The notes beneath the pieces were generated by a model. It saw only the letters and a list, made by a program, of their open reading frames with translations, did no database searches and was not told where the DNA came from. Shown here piece by piece: positions 44,180 through 57,195 of a stretch of 64,000 bases of DNA. Origin of the DNA: Paraspadella gotoi (lineage: Eukaryota > Chaetognatha); NCBI GenBank assembly GCA_051294375.1, contig CM119270.1:18535504-18599503 (forward strand), read 5' to 3'. The translations under genes were made by a program, and so were the position numbers. Position 1 is the stretch's first letter. Every line of letters starts with the position of its first letter.

Positions 44180-45110
44180 TTATTTATCGTCACCGACCAG
44201 ATAGTTCTTCATATATATACAGACCATCTGACGTCACGACTGGTCTGATAAGAGGTGACACTGTGCCCGGCTCGTGACAACGTTAAGAAGGACCTCAGTA
44301 ATATGCATTCGGTTCCCGCGCCATCTCTACGCCCGTCTCCAGCTCCGACAGAGTCCAGTTCATAATCCTGTTTCATGAGCCTCACTCACGATACATACAT
44401 ATGCGAGACGTCGTACCCTCGAGTCTCTGCCTACATACATCCGCAGAGCACGATTACCAGTGACCGAGGTTATACCCAAGGGTCATGTCTTACTAGTATC
44501 TCACATCTATGTCTTTTCGGTGCAACCTAACATCTCCGCCTTCTCTTACTCTACCATCAGCGCTACGCTCGCGCTCGCCTTACTCTTCACTGCCTATGTA
44601 CTTGACTCATCCCAATCTAGATGGCATCCGCGCCAGTATGTGTCTCTTGCTCTCCGGCTAACTTACTTTTACTGATACTTCGATGATCGATCTTAAATAA
44701 AAGTATTTATTTTTCTCTGTTCACTACGTTAGTCGCTCGCTCTTTCCTTCTATCTCTCTCTCTGCCTTTACTCGTGCCTCTCCTCCCTCGACTCGAACCA
44801 TTGCCAGTGGCTCCAAGCTGTATTTTTTCTCCTCGGATATATCGCCGGAATGATGAAGATCACAGGCAATACGCGTGTGTTGTATCCTTTTATATTGTGA
44901 TTATTGAGAATAATCCCTTTGATCCGCGGCTCTTCCACCTTCTTTCTTGTCGTTATTTCTTGCGCTAACATGGACACAGCCAACGAAAAACATGCATTAG
45001 CAAAAATTCGATCATATCAGGATAACCAAATTACAAGAACAAAAGTGAAGAAACTGACACACCAAACCGCTGCAAAAACATATTCGCGTCTCTCCCCTCT
45101 TCCCACCTAA
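44180..45110 (+). mobile_element. Possible LTR and start of a retroelement (weak)
   Basis: A TATATATA box at about 44211 is followed by a GC-richer transcribed-looking stretch, an AATAAA near 44695 and a CT-rich tail, the usual order of an LTR. An in-frame ATG at 44970 opens 47 codons (MDTANEKHALAKIRSY...) before a stop. No second LTR, primer-binding site or polymerase domain is seen. It is an inference from layout only. Confidence 0.2.
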
Positions 45111-45550
45111 CTGGGAATTTTCTCTTTGAGACATGGACCAGTCTCGGAGAGGGAAGAGAGAGGAAGAAAGAACAGGAACAAGAAAAACGTGGCATATGGT
45201 AAGGAAAAGGTTCGAATAGTTTGTCCTTCTCAATTTCGGTATGCACGACGCCGTAAGCGCTTGACGCTTTTTACCTTCGCCCTCCGTGCTAACGTACTTG
45301 GTTTTCTCCCTTGATTAAGTTTCCCGATTAGATGCACCCTAGGATGCAAACCTCCCGACTAATCGATGGACGTCCCCGCACGTGCATTGGCTGGGCTTTT
45401 GTAAAACTGTCAAGCGTTCAGCCAGAACAAACAATCATGCAGTATAAAATATAAAAAATCAAGATCCAGAACAAAAGATATTATCTAAAGTCATCGGGTA
45501 TAACAAAAAAGCACAAAGCTATCTGTCTGATGAGTCAGAGCGGCGCTGCG

Positions 45551-45590
<40 letters not shown>

Positions 45591-45890
45591 GTCAAGGACT
45601 TCGATAACGTCAAAGATTCAAAGATTCTTTTTTGGTCGATAATTCTCGTGCGTTAACTTAGCCTCTCACGAATCAACCACCCATAGAGGGAAAATATTTG
45701 GCCTTGACCTCTCTAATTCCTTACCTCTCTTTTGTTTCTTGCTTTTATTTTTATTCCCACGTCTTTCGCTTCTCTTCTATCTCCTTTCCTCTCTTTTTCT
45801 TCTCTAACAAGACTTATCCCCTCCAGCTCTTTTCCACATCCTCTCTTTTTCACATCCTCTCTTTTCCACATCCTCTCTTTTCCACATCCT

Positions 45891-45969
45891 NNNNNNNNNN
45901 NNNNNNNNNNNNNNNNNNNNNNNNNNNNNNNNNNNNNNNNNNNNNNNNNNNNNNNNNNNNNNNNNNNNN
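45891..45969. other. Assembly gap (79 N)
   Basis: A run of N. The sequence to its left is a short tandem of CTCTTTTCCACATC units, probably the cause of the assembly break. Confidence 0.98.
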
Positions 45970-46680
45970 GAGAGAGAGAGAGTGTATATGTATATATGAA
46001 GAGAGAGAAGAGATGAGAGGGAGCGAGACAGAAAGACAGAAGAACGGCCATAGATTGATGACACATAAAACTAAAAATGATGAAAGCCATGTATGTTAAG
46101 ACAGGTTCTTTGAAGTTTGAACTATACGATAAAAAAAGTATTTATTATTTTAATATCGTGTTTTTTTTTATCTCTTTCTCTTACTTTTTCTCACTCGAAA
46201 CACCTCAAGTTTTTTTTTTCATAACCGAAAAAAGACAACTTTTTTTTTTTATATTTTGATTTTGAGATAATTCTTTGAGCGGTTTCCCTCTTTCTTGTTA
46301 TTCTTGGCTATGAAGAAAAAAAATCAACAAAAAATCGTAACAGATAAAAATAAACAAAAGAAAAACTACAACAAACCGTGAAAAAATATTCGTTCTCCCC
46401 TCTTTTCCCACCAATGGAATTTTCTCTTGGAGAGAGAGAGAGAGAGAAGAAAGAAAGAAAGAAAAAGGAATGGAAGAAAAGTCAATAGTTGCTTCTCATT
46501 GGTTGACGACGTAAGGTTGACGCTTTTTATTGGTCGCCAACTTATGGTTTCTCCCTGATTAATTTCATTAATGATAACAACCGAAAACTCGACGTCATTG
46601 GTCGAGTTTTTAAAACTTGAATAGAAAAAGAAAAAAATAATAAAAACAAGAAGAAAAAAAATAATAAAGAGGAAAAAAAA
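45970..46680. repeat. Duplicated block, copy B (partial)
   Basis: About 710 bases matching the start of copies A and C, from the GAGAGTGTATATG segment through AAGACAGGTTCTTTGAAG to the AAAGAGG end. It is bounded by gaps on both sides. Confidence 0.9.
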
Positions 46681-46705
46681 NNNNNNNNNNNNNNNNNNNN
46701 NNNNN
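46681..46705. other. Assembly gap (25 N)
   Basis: Fixed-size gap of 25 N between copies B and C of the duplicated block. Confidence 0.99.
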
Positions 46706-47458
46706 GAGAGAGAGAGAGTGTATATGTATATATGAAGAGAGAGAAGAGATGAGAGGGAGCGAGACAGAAAGACAGAAGAACGGCCATAGATTGATGACAC
46801 ATAAAACTGATGAAAGCCATGTATGTTAAGACAGGTTCTTTGAAGTTTGAACTATACGATAAAAAAAGTATTTATTATTTTTAATATCGTGTTTTTTTTT
46901 ATCTCTTTCTCTCTTACTTTTTTCTCACTCGAAACACCCTCAAGTTTTTTTTTTTTCATAACCGAAAAAAGAAACTTTTTTTTTTATATTTTTGATTTTG
47001 AGATAATCTTTGAGCGGTTTCCCCTCTTTCTTGGGTTATCTTGGCTATGAGAAGAAAAAAAATCAACAAAAAATAGTTAACAGATAAAATAAACAAAAGA
47101 AAAACTACCACAAACCGTGAAAAATATTCGTTCTCCCTCTTTTCCCACCAATGGAAATTCTTTCTTGGAGAGGAGAGAGTAGAGAGAAGAAAGAAAAAGA
47201 AAAAAGGAATGGAAGAAAAGTCAATAGTTTGCTTCTCATTGGTTGACGACGTAAGGTTGACGCTTTTATTGGTCCGCCACTTATGTTCTTCCCCTGATTT
47301 TCATTAATGATAACAACCGAAAACTCGACGTCATTGTCGAAGTTTAAACTTGAATAGAAAAGATAAAAACATAATAAAAAAGAAGAAAAAAAATAGAATA
47401 AAGAGGAAAAAAAAAAGAAAGCGTGAGTCAGGGCGGCGCGGCGGATGATTAGACGAGA

Positions 47459-47502
<44 letters not shown>

Positions 47503-47645
47503 AGAGAGAGAGTAATTGATGTTGACTATTGAGAGCAAAAGATTCTACAAGACGTTGATGACAGTTTCTGGAAGAGAAAGCGTGAACTGGAGTGAAAGAA
47601 AGAAAAGAAAGAAAAGAAAGAAAAGAAAGAAAGAAAAAAGAATGA

Positions 47646-47700
<55 letters not shown>

Positions 47701-48417
47701 TGGGATTAATTCTCGGGGACAATGGACGGCGAAGGAAGAACCGCGTGGGAACGCTTGACGTAACAAGGATGACGACGACGACGACGACGACGACGACAAC
47801 GAAACGCTATAATCAGACGTCTGGAGTACGACGACGACAACGACTTAAAATGATGACAACTACGGTTGACAACAGGGAGGAATAAAACGACAAAGCGGAC
47901 GACAAAGCGGATGACAAAGCAGATGACAAAGTGGATGACAAAGAGGACGACAAAGACGGAGGTTGAAAAATAAGAAAATTGGAAACGACAAAAAGGAAAG
48001 TTAAAGGACAATGACGACGACGCCGACGACGACGACGACGACGGCTAATGCGATTCACGCCTGGGCGACGGAAAAGGAAACTCGATTGTGATGCGGATTG
48101 TGAATCCGAGAGACGATGACACCGAAGTTTTAATCGGTGACGGAACCCAAAGAGATGGAACTATAGATGGGAACTATAGACGAAACCGGCGTAAGAACAG
48201 AAGACGGAGATGGAACCAAATATATAAAACCGAAAATGGATTCTGAAATGAAACTGAAGATAGAAATACGGAATAGAATATAGATTATACTTAACGTAGA
48301 ACCGAAAATGTCGTTGGGGATGAGAGAACTGCGAAACAAACAAATAACAACCACCAGTGAACGAAATAACGAACAAACAAAAAAAGAACGCAGGGACGAG
48401 ACGTCTAACGAACTTTA
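46706..48417. repeat. Duplicated block, copy C (left part)
   Basis: Matches the left half of copy A across 1.7 kb, including (GAAA)n at 47590-47700 and GACAAAGCGGA repeats. Similarity stops at TAACGAACTTTA (48417), where the 5.2-kb insertion begins. Confidence 0.9.
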
Positions 48418-51324
48418 GGCTTTTTCCGCGTACATATACCCCGGTTTTTTGCATTCCTTTCAGGAAAAAAAACGACCTCTTTCACTATTAGTTCAGTTGT
48501 TACCTTACAATATTTTGGAATTACACTGATGTGCCACAAACACAAATTGGGCCCGGAACTAAGGAGTTGGTTAGAAACATCTCCACCCCGTTTTTCTAAT
48601 TGATATAAATAATAGTTACCACTTTTTGGCAACTTTAGGAAAAAAAAAATTATGTCCATATTTTGTCCATTTTTACTTCTGACTTCCCTGATGTTGACTG
48701 CCAATCAGGAAAGTTGAGAAAAATTTTTTTTTACTTTTGGAAATTCCGTTCTTCCTTATCTTCTTTATCCCTGCGGTAAAATTTTATTTGCTTAAATCAT
48801 TTAACCAGTCTTGCCTATGAAAATTAATTTTTAAAGTTAACAAGTAAAAAGTGCAGCCAGTCTTTATATTTAAACTTTGCTTATAACCACAAAAATAATT
48901 CAAAATTAGTTTAAATTAACAGAAAATATCAGCCGCTTTGTGGATAAGCTTCTTATTTAACACCCACCTTACCAAACAATTTTTTTTTTAAAAAAACTTT
49001 TTTTCATTTAGCCACAAATAATTTTTTAAGGGACAACTTTAATTTGTGACTTTTTTTGCTGACTTGCCATTTATTTTTGATAAACGAGAATATTTTCAAC
49101 TCATTTATTAGTTTTAAAAGTGTGTGCAGGTACTTAACTGACATTTATTTAAAAACAAAAAAAAAACCGCATCATTTTAACCAATGTGTTGGAAAGCGTC
49201 TCAGGACTTTTTTTTTCTCAGAATCGACAGATTTTTGCGGAAAAGTATTTTCCCGGCAAAAATCTGGTCGATATTTACTAAATTGCCACGGCAAACCAAA
49301 ATTGAAATTAAATCTTTCAGTGTACGGTTAATAAAATTTTCTTTTCCTTATAATGCATACAGTAAAAACTTTTTTCCCTTTACTCGAAAGAGATAATAAA
49401 CTGGAAGGGTAGCGCGATAATCTCTCAAACTAGCTGAGTTTGAAATCAGCTCAGCTTGCAGTAAATGGATGCAGGAAGGGTTAGTTTTGTGTCCCCATTG
49501 GGACGGTATTTTTTAAATAATATTTCAAAAAAATTCTGCGCTCTAGACAACCCTAAAAATTTTTTTTACCAATATTGCTCTAGCGCCAGTTTATTAATGA
49601 ATGCACCTATCATTTTGCTCATAAATACTCCTAGACGAACCTACATAAATGCATTTGTATAAAATTTTTGAATTAATTTTATTATTTTTTTGTTAATAGT
49701 TAATTTAGTCAAATAATATATTCAAAGATATTCCTGGAAAATTATACAAGGTAATTGATCTCCTTTTTTATCAAAATGATACATTGAACGAGAGCTAGTT
49801 TTAATAAGTAAAAAATAAACATTTTTAAAAAAATTATTTTAAATACCAAAAATATTTTTCCAATATTATAAAAATATATTATATGTCATTTTAAAACTAA
49901 ATTAATAATATTTATTTAAAAAACCTATTAAGGGTTTGAAAGCCCGACATTCATGCTGATTCCAAATCTCATTTTTTTGTTTTTTTTTCAAAATTTCTTG
50001 ATTTCTTGTCTTGTGTTTTACAGTCTCATAATTGTTTAAAAATTAAGACGAGAAAATCGTCTCTTTTTTCAAAACCTCTAAAACAAAAATCCATGATGTG
50101 CGTCCATTATATTGGAAAAGACAAATAAAAGAAATTTAAAAAATTAACTTTGGAAAAATGTAATCTGATTTTGCTATCAAAATTTTAAGTGAGAAGAAGT
50201 AAGATTTGCCAAACAGATAATCAAGGGGAGAAAGTCCGTCACTATTTTGAGGGTTATTTTTTATATGAAAAAAAGAATAAGATTTTTTTTTCTTATTATT
50301 AAATAGGCAATCTGAAGCTCATCTCTCTCTTGGGCCGAAGCGCGCATGAGCGCAGAGCAGGCTTCTTTCAAAGACTAGGATTTGCAATATTGAGGACAAC
50401 CTCACAACATTTTTTTTTGGAGTTCACCTATCTTTCTCTACTAACCATTGCAACAACCAAAAGTCAGCAGTTCTAATGGCAGAACATAAAAGAGTTAGAC
50501 CTTCCATATATTGAAAAGTTTTTTTAAATCAAAAAAACGTTAATTATTGTGTAAAAGTGCCCATATATCCATATGAATTTCATTTTTGAACATTGTCTGT
50601 TTTCAAAAAAAAAAACTTTACCAAGTTTAATGGCGCGCCAACTCTGAAAAAAAAAATGAAAAAAGGTAAAAATTGACCTTTCTTTTTCAGAATTAAATAT
50701 CTTTTTAAGAACTTTATTACTACAGATGCGACTTCAAACCCAATCTATTCTTGTAGAGCGGAAAAAAAATTGACTTATGTTACATACCTACGCATTATAA
50801 TTAAGTTATTTTTTTTTTACCAAATAAATTTTTTTCTCTTTTTAAGAAACCTATTTGTTTTAGCCGCTATTTTTTAATAATCTTTTTTTAAAAAATGATA
50901 TTTTTTTTTTATTAACAATGTTTGTTGAAAGATTTTAAAAATGCAAATTTCCTATGCCTCTCTTTGATATAGAGAGTCATCAATTGCCCTTTGGTTTTTC
51001 CTAGAAAGACATTTAAAAACATAAAAGTAGACTATATGGCTTCTTTAGAAAAACTTATATGTTTAATACTTAAAGTTAAGAATCATTACTTACTCTTAAT
51101 ATGACTTTATCTCGTTTATTTCAATGTAGGTAATTTGATAACTACCGGTCTAAAAAGAGAAAAGTGCGGAATGCACTTTTTTAGAGTTAAATAACAAAAA
51201 TAGTACATTCTGATATCGTTTGCTCTCAAACTTTGTTTCAATTAATTTATCACTTTTTTGTCAATTTATTTTTCTTATTTTATTATATATATATATTTAT
51301 ATTTTTCACAACCACTTTCTCGGT

Positions 51325-51577
51325 CCACAATCGTTCAGCCAAATACCATATGGCTCAACGGCTGCGGAACACACCATCCCAGCCGTTTTAGCTAGTTCCA
51401 TCTACGTTTTCCTTACGACTTCCCTCTGCGTTGGCAAAGTGAGCGGACCTCCGAGGGCTAACCGCGCCAGTGACTGGATGCTTGGTCAATGCGGGTCGGG
51501 AATGCCCCCCAAAGCCAACAGTGTGGAAGATTGTCCTTATCCCAATGCGGCACACAGGGCAACCCGCTGTTGACATA
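51325..51577 (-). repeat. SINE-like interspersed element, copy 2
   Basis: Second copy of the element in the aftiphilin intron (16844-17053), about 43 bases longer. The terminal hairpins are kept: AGCCA..TGGCT and a decayed GGCAAC..GTTGAC. Confidence 0.7.
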
Positions 51578-52154
51578 ACCTTACAGTACCTCATTTATTT
51601 AATATGAAGCCTTTGTAATCAATAAATATATCAATCAAGTCAATCATTATCACGTTATTATCATCGTCACTTCGTCGTGAGTCCAGTTGACAAAAAAAAA
51701 AACAGTTTTGAGCAAACAATTCTTCGGATTCTGCCTATAGAATTTCTACTAGAGCCTTTTAAAAAGTCTATTTTTAGATAAAGGTATTTAATACAAACTT
51801 TTTAAATTTTTTGTTTCTTTTATAATGAAAAAAATTTCGGTTTAAAAAAATTCAGCCAATAATGGATGATGATGATGATTTTTTAACGGTTTTTATTTCT
51901 ATTTTTTTTTCTATTTAACCATATTTATTGTTCAAAATTGAATAAATTATTGTACTCAACCTTTCATTTAACTTTTTAATCTCTACCAAGAACCCGTTTC
52001 GTTTTACAAAAAATCAAATTTTAAATCTTTTTTTTTTTTCATGTTAATCACAGACCACCTTCCTACCCAACAACAAATCTTCATATCCAATCCAACCATG
52101 CCAATCACGAGTTTATTGGCAGCTTATTTTGCTTAATGGTGGCATGGTTATGGC

Positions 52155-52781
52155 ACGGACACTGATTGATCTGATTAAATTAATTATTGATTATTAAATT
52201 ACTATTTAATTGACTAATTGATTAATTAATTGGGATATTAAATTATTTGATTTATTATAATTAATACATCTTGCATTTACATTTAAAATTTAAAAAAAAG
52301 TTGTTTTTTTCCATTTAAACTCATTTCCACTCAAACGATTCCATCAAATTGTATTTCCAGTTTTCATCACACACTTTTCTACCTCACAAAAATTCAAGTC
52401 AATCACCCCATCCACTCATGAGAATTGGTGTTCAAAATAGTAATATATTTTTTTTCATTTAAACTCATTTTCACTCGGACGATTCCATCGAAAACTTCAT
52501 ATCCACCTCAATCACACACTTCCCTACCCACCACACAAAATTTCATTCCAATCCATCATCCAATCACGAGTAATTGGTATTTTTTGCTAAGGGTGGGACG
52601 GACGGTGAAGAGAGGCCGGACAGTACGACATCATGTTTTATTTGCATTAATTATCATAATTCGATGTTCTGACCATGATTTATAAGTTTAGTGCCCGACA
52701 ACTATTGACGCCGGGCGGACCGACGGACCGACAAAGTGCAATTATAGGAGTCGGGATCTGCTCGCATAAGCAAGATCCGAC
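52155..52781 (-). mobile_element. GTCGGATCTGCT inverted-repeat element, copy 1
   Basis: In reverse orientation this matches 57585-58210. It shares the terminal hairpin GTCGGATCT..AGATCCCGAC, a CGGTCCGTCGGTCCG motif and two tandem units of about 125 bases with CAATCACGAGTAATTGGTAT. It also shares an AT-rich tail with the CATCTTGCATTTACATTTAA block. The distal terminal repeat is diverged or missing. No open frame, so non-autonomous. Confidence 0.65.
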
Positions 52782-54607
52782 TAAAACAAAAAACAAAACA
52801 AATATTTTTATTATCTCCCTTTCTTTCTATCTGTAAAGAATAGTCGTACGTTTACTGCAATCTAGCCTGTATGCTACGTGCATATAAAGATTTTTTTTTT
52901 GATTTGCTCAATGTAAACATAGTGAGAAGAAAGAGAAAAGGCGAGAACAAGAAAAGGAGAAGGGGAGAGAGATTGAAAGAGGGGGAGAAAGTTGCTAAAA
53001 AACGAAGGCAAATGGCGGAAAAAATAGTTAAAACAATTGTAAGGTGCGGAAAAAGAGGCGAAAAATTGAAAGAAAAAGAGGGGAAAAGAAAGTCGGAAAA
53101 AGAGAAGAGAGAAAAAAGGCCGAGGAAAGTGCCAAAAAATGGCTTGAAAAGGTAGGGGCTAAAAAAATGGTAAGTGGACAGCCGTAGAGAAGTAAGGAGG
53201 AAAGAGGAAGAGAAAAAATATAAAGAACAGAGAAGAAAAGAGGTGTAAGAAAAATAATCAGGAAAAGCGTATGAAGGAAAAAAAAAATTGTAACAGATAA
53301 TGTGGCTGTCTTGCCCTAAAAACTTTTATGTTTAGTGAAAGACGTGAAGATTCTCATGAGGAATTCGATCCTTTAAAAATCATCTGTACTCCATAAAATT
53401 TCAAGCATACTTAATTTCTAACAATTAAGCAGTTAATGAAGCATTAGATTTGACAATCATTTTAAGAGAGAAATCAGTCCTTACCGTATTTTTAACTATA
53501 CGACAATTTAGCATGGGAAGTTCTCAGTGATAACGAGGAGATAACTTGAGACTACCGTTTTTATAAATGAAGAAAGCTCGTACTAACCAATGAGATCAAG
53601 AAATATGGTTAATTTTTGAAGTTCAGATTTCGTTGTTTAAAGGACTCGATTGTAGGCTGAACTTTAACGAACGAATGCTAACTGGGAACGAACCGCAGAA
53701 CTCGACAAAATGTCACTTTTCGAGTCCAAACCGACGATTTCTCACTCGAAAAGGGCAAGGAGGGCGGGGTGGGGGGGGTGGGGGGGAGGAGGGGGGGGTG
53801 ACGCGAAAAGTCTCGCCGTCTTCTGACCGAAGGGCGAGAGTTGAGGCGGGTGATGGTGTGGTGGGTGGTGGGTTTAAGAGGTGGGGAGGTGGCGCGGTGA
53901 CGATGAGGGGGTATTGAAAAGGAGAAAGGGCAGGAGAATAAAGCGGGGGAAAAAAAAAGGAGAGAAAAGGGAAAATAAGAAAGGGAACGCCCATCTTTTT
54001 GTTGTCGTCGGGTTTCGTGGTCGAGTTTGTTTGGGTTGCGTCTCCCGAAGCAGAAGAAATGCGAGAGAGAGAGAGAGAGCAGAGAGAGAGGAGAGAGAGA
54101 GAGAGAGAGAGAGGAGAGACGATGAGAGAGACGAGGAGAGAGGAGAGAGAGAGCAGGGAAATTTGAAAAACGTAAATCGCGGGTACGAAATAATTCAGTC
54201 TTGATTAAATAAAATTGTATCCATTCTAATTTAAATCAATCAGGAATTTATTTCTTCATATTTCCACGTTTGAACAAATCTCGGACACGAAACGAACTTT
54301 AAAGCTTCTCACGGGAAAACTATTGGCGCCACACGAAAGAAAATTAAGAATCTATTTTCCGATGTCCCTTTTGTTTTTCGTCACAAAGTTTTAAAAACAA
54401 ACTCTAATGACGCGAGTTATAAACAAATCTTTATTAAACTAAACATTAGTGACACAATTATTTTTTTATAAACCGAAAGATTTGGAGTTTGCTCCGAGAA
54501 AATATTTAAGAAGCAAAACAGAAATATAGAATTCTTCGTTACAAACAAACGACTTGAACGGACATCATCAACAATGAATAGCAAACTGGTTGTTTTTAAC
54601 AAACATT

Positions 54608-54735
54608 TCTTGTTATGATATTATTCTGTAAGAGGGATGAACGCCATAACCCACCAAGGCCTGTCCAAAGATTGAGTTTATTGAGTAAATGAATAATTTA
54701 GTTGTACCAATTTCATTATAAAAAAAAAATTTCTT
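54608..54735 (+). repeat. Short interspersed family CCAAGGCCTGTCCAAAG, copy 2
   Basis: Same element as at 41218-41345, within duplicated block D. Confidence 0.6.
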
Positions 54736-55022
54736 GAAAAGATGCATGTTATAATTAACTTTCATTTGTTTTCGACCTCACGAAGCTCGAATTAATTTGC
54801 ATCTGCGACTTTTTTAATTTGTCACAAAAACGAGATCAGAGACGGACAGACGTACAGACGTACCGACGCACAAGCGGATCGAGAGTCCGTCGATCCTTTG
54901 TGCGATCGAGTTGCGTCTATGACGCAAATGGCGTCGTTTTAAGGGAAGCGAAAAAGAGACTCACAGTCACGACTCAAACACAGATTCGATTACCTTCACC
55001 CCTTTTCGAACCATGGGTGAGA

Positions 55023-55068
<46 letters not shown>

Positions 55069-55416
55069 GAGAGACTCTCTTCAGTTGCACCTTTTTTTTT
55101 ATCTTTGACGTCAAACTCAGGCAGGAAAGGAAAAAAAAGGAAGAAAAAAAAGGAAGAGAAAAAAAAGGAAGATAAGAGGTCATCCACGAGACGGATTTTT
55201 TAAAACTTTTTCTTGTCTTCTTTAACTTTTTATAACTTCTCCATCTTTATCGTTGTCTTTTACGACCGTTTCTGTCTGTCATTGTCATCTTATTTAGATG
55301 TTTTTGTCAGCGTCGTTTTCGACGAATGACAAAGTTAACAGATTTTGCTTGGAAAAAAAAAAATCTTTAAGATCGTGTTTCACGTCCAAACGGATTTGCT
55401 TTCTGATACATAAGTT

Positions 55417-55535
<119 letters not shown>

Positions 55536-55788
55536 GTGATACACTTGCGCCCGTGAGAAATACAGATTTAGAATTTTTCAAGTTTTCTTGGATTTTCTTC
55601 TATCAAAATTTAACAAACTCTCGTCCCTATATTTACAAATTAAGTGAGAAAATGGGAATTTAATTTTCATGACGATTTTCCAATGAAAAGTTAAAGTAGT
55701 GAAAAATTTACTCCGAATATTATTAATTTAAATTATAAAAGGAATAAAATATCTAAATATACAATGCGATTGAATTCCTTTCTTTTAC

Positions 55789-56068
55789 CTTCGGGCGACT
55801 TCAACGCCGCCGCCGTCGCCGCCGCCAGAGCGTGGGCGTGAGAGAAGGGAAAGGGCAGCGGCGGCGGACAACCGTGAGCGGGCGGCGACGAAGAGGGAAA
55901 CTGGAAGACCGAGGCGGCGCCGGGCCCGCCGGGCAGCGTCGGGGTGCCCGCGTATCCCGGCGGGGCGGTCATGCCGGGCGCGGAATCGGGCGGAGAGAGA
56001 GGAAGAGAGGATATGAAGGAAAGGGCGGGCGATGTGGAGATCCCGCTGTATCGGTCAGAGTACAACAT
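55789..56068 (-). CDS. Isolated GC-rich exon with FQFP motif; possible upstream exon of ELK
   Basis: A minus-strand exon opening with ATG at 56066-56068 and ending at a good donor (CCCGAAG|GTAAAAG), 280 bases, phase 1 out. It is Pro/Ala/Ser-rich (MLYSDRYSGISTSPALSF..., ...AALKSPEG) and far richer in GC than its surroundings, like the proven exons here. It contains VFQFPSS, an ERK-docking (DEF/FxFP) motif also typical of ELK activation domains. The phase fits the acceptor before the ELK ETS exon exactly: G joined to GC-ATG reads through into MESNITLWQ. That would give ELK a 20.8-kb first intron. Alternatives are the first exon of another gene, or a piece of an ELK-like paralogue. No homologue recognised outright. 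Confidence 0.45.
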
Positions 56069-56871
56069 CCTTGATCGGGATGGAATGGCGAAGGTGTTTA
56101 AGGACGAGAGGCGTGCCACACCTTCTAAAAGGTTCCGGTGGCGAAAAATCCAAGATTTCCCGGTTGAGTCTTTAAAATATAATTAAATCATAATTATATC
56201 GATTCCACGCGTTGCTCTTTTTTTCGATGAGATCTTCTTTTCGACGGCGTCGATCGGCGCCGCGAGAGGGACGGCGTCGCCATTAGTAAGATTGTGAATG
56301 AGACGGACGGAGAAGAGCGAGATAGAGACGGAGAGCGAGATAGAGACGGAGACACGAGAGTCAAATTCTCTTGGGACGGACGTGAAATGACGAAGATTAT
56401 TTTTCTTCTTATCTTTTTAGTGGAAGCGAACGTCTCTGTCTCTCGATTGTTTGTTCAAAAACTTAATAAAATATTTACATCGATAGTTATATATCGAATA
56501 TTCCTAGAAAAGAATTTTTAAAAAAAATAAAATTCCAATCGTTTTGCGAAAATTTTCAAGCGAGAATAAAGGATCAATTTTTTTTTTCACAGCCGGATGA
56601 AAGAGTAATTTTTGCCCAAAAAAAAGAGACGGATTAAATTAATTCGATAGGCCGATTCTTAAGGGTTGATATTGTTAAAATGAAATCGTTTCTAAGAAAA
56701 AGAAGTTTTTTATATCCCGAAAAAAAGAATCCAGTTTGTGGTCATAAAATTTTTTGGGTCACTAAAAAAAAGATCAAAAGTATTTTTCGCTTCTTTATTT
56801 TTTATACAAAAACCGAAATTGGGAGTCAATAATTCTTCAGCTTCACTTTTAAAATCCGGGAAAAAGAATCA

Positions 56872-56874
<3 letters not shown>

Positions 56875-56921
<47 letters not shown>
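56875..56921. repeat. (CT)n microsatellite
   Basis: CT dinucleotide on the plus strand, 47 bases. Confidence 0.97.
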
Positions 56922-56925
<4 letters not shown>

Positions 56926-57114
56926 CGTTTTCTCCCGATACGACACAAAAAACAGAAGCGAGTGGGAGCATTGATTTCGTTCTCTCTCTCTCACGGAGTT
57001 TTTACAGAAAGAGCGAGAGAGAGAAAAAAAAAATGTCAACAAAAATTTTCGGAAGAGAGAGAGAGAGAGACACGGGAGGCGGGAGAGAGTGAGAGCGAGA
57101 GTGAGATCGAAGTT

Positions 57115-57116
<2 letters not shown>

Positions 57117-57184
<68 letters not shown>

Positions 57185-57195
57185 AGAGAGAGAGA
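57117..57195. repeat. (GA)n microsatellite
   Basis: About 80 bases of GA with AAG phase breaks. Confidence 0.96.

Larger units (their letters stand above)
42211..45890. other. Region between duplicated blocks, no gene recognised
   Basis: Opens with a 100-base (CT)n array at 42262-42360 and a tandem pair near 42485-42600 (GTATCCTTTACCCC units). From about 44180 to 45110 the DNA has features of a retroelement end. No conserved protein is seen in six frames. Confidence 0.5.
48418..53658. mobile_element. 5.2-kb AT-rich insertion with 8-base flanking repeat
   Basis: Copy A is continuous where copies C and D are separated by this segment. GAACTTTA occurs directly at both borders (48410-48417 and 53659-53666), as expected for a target-site duplication. 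No terminal inverted repeat and no long open frame are found. It contains a SINE-like copy (51325-51577) and an inverted-repeat element (52155-52781). What moved it is unknown. A haplotype merge or misassembly could produce the same picture. Confidence 0.45.

Noticed and set aside
47105-47722. 205-codon minus-strand frame rich in Ser, Phe and Leu
   Set aside because: It translates (GAAA)n and (GA)n DNA in reverse and is broken by indels in the other copies of the block.
51220-51594. Overlapping plus and minus frames over the SINE-like element
   Set aside because: The two copies of the element do not keep a common frame, so selection for a protein is unlikely.
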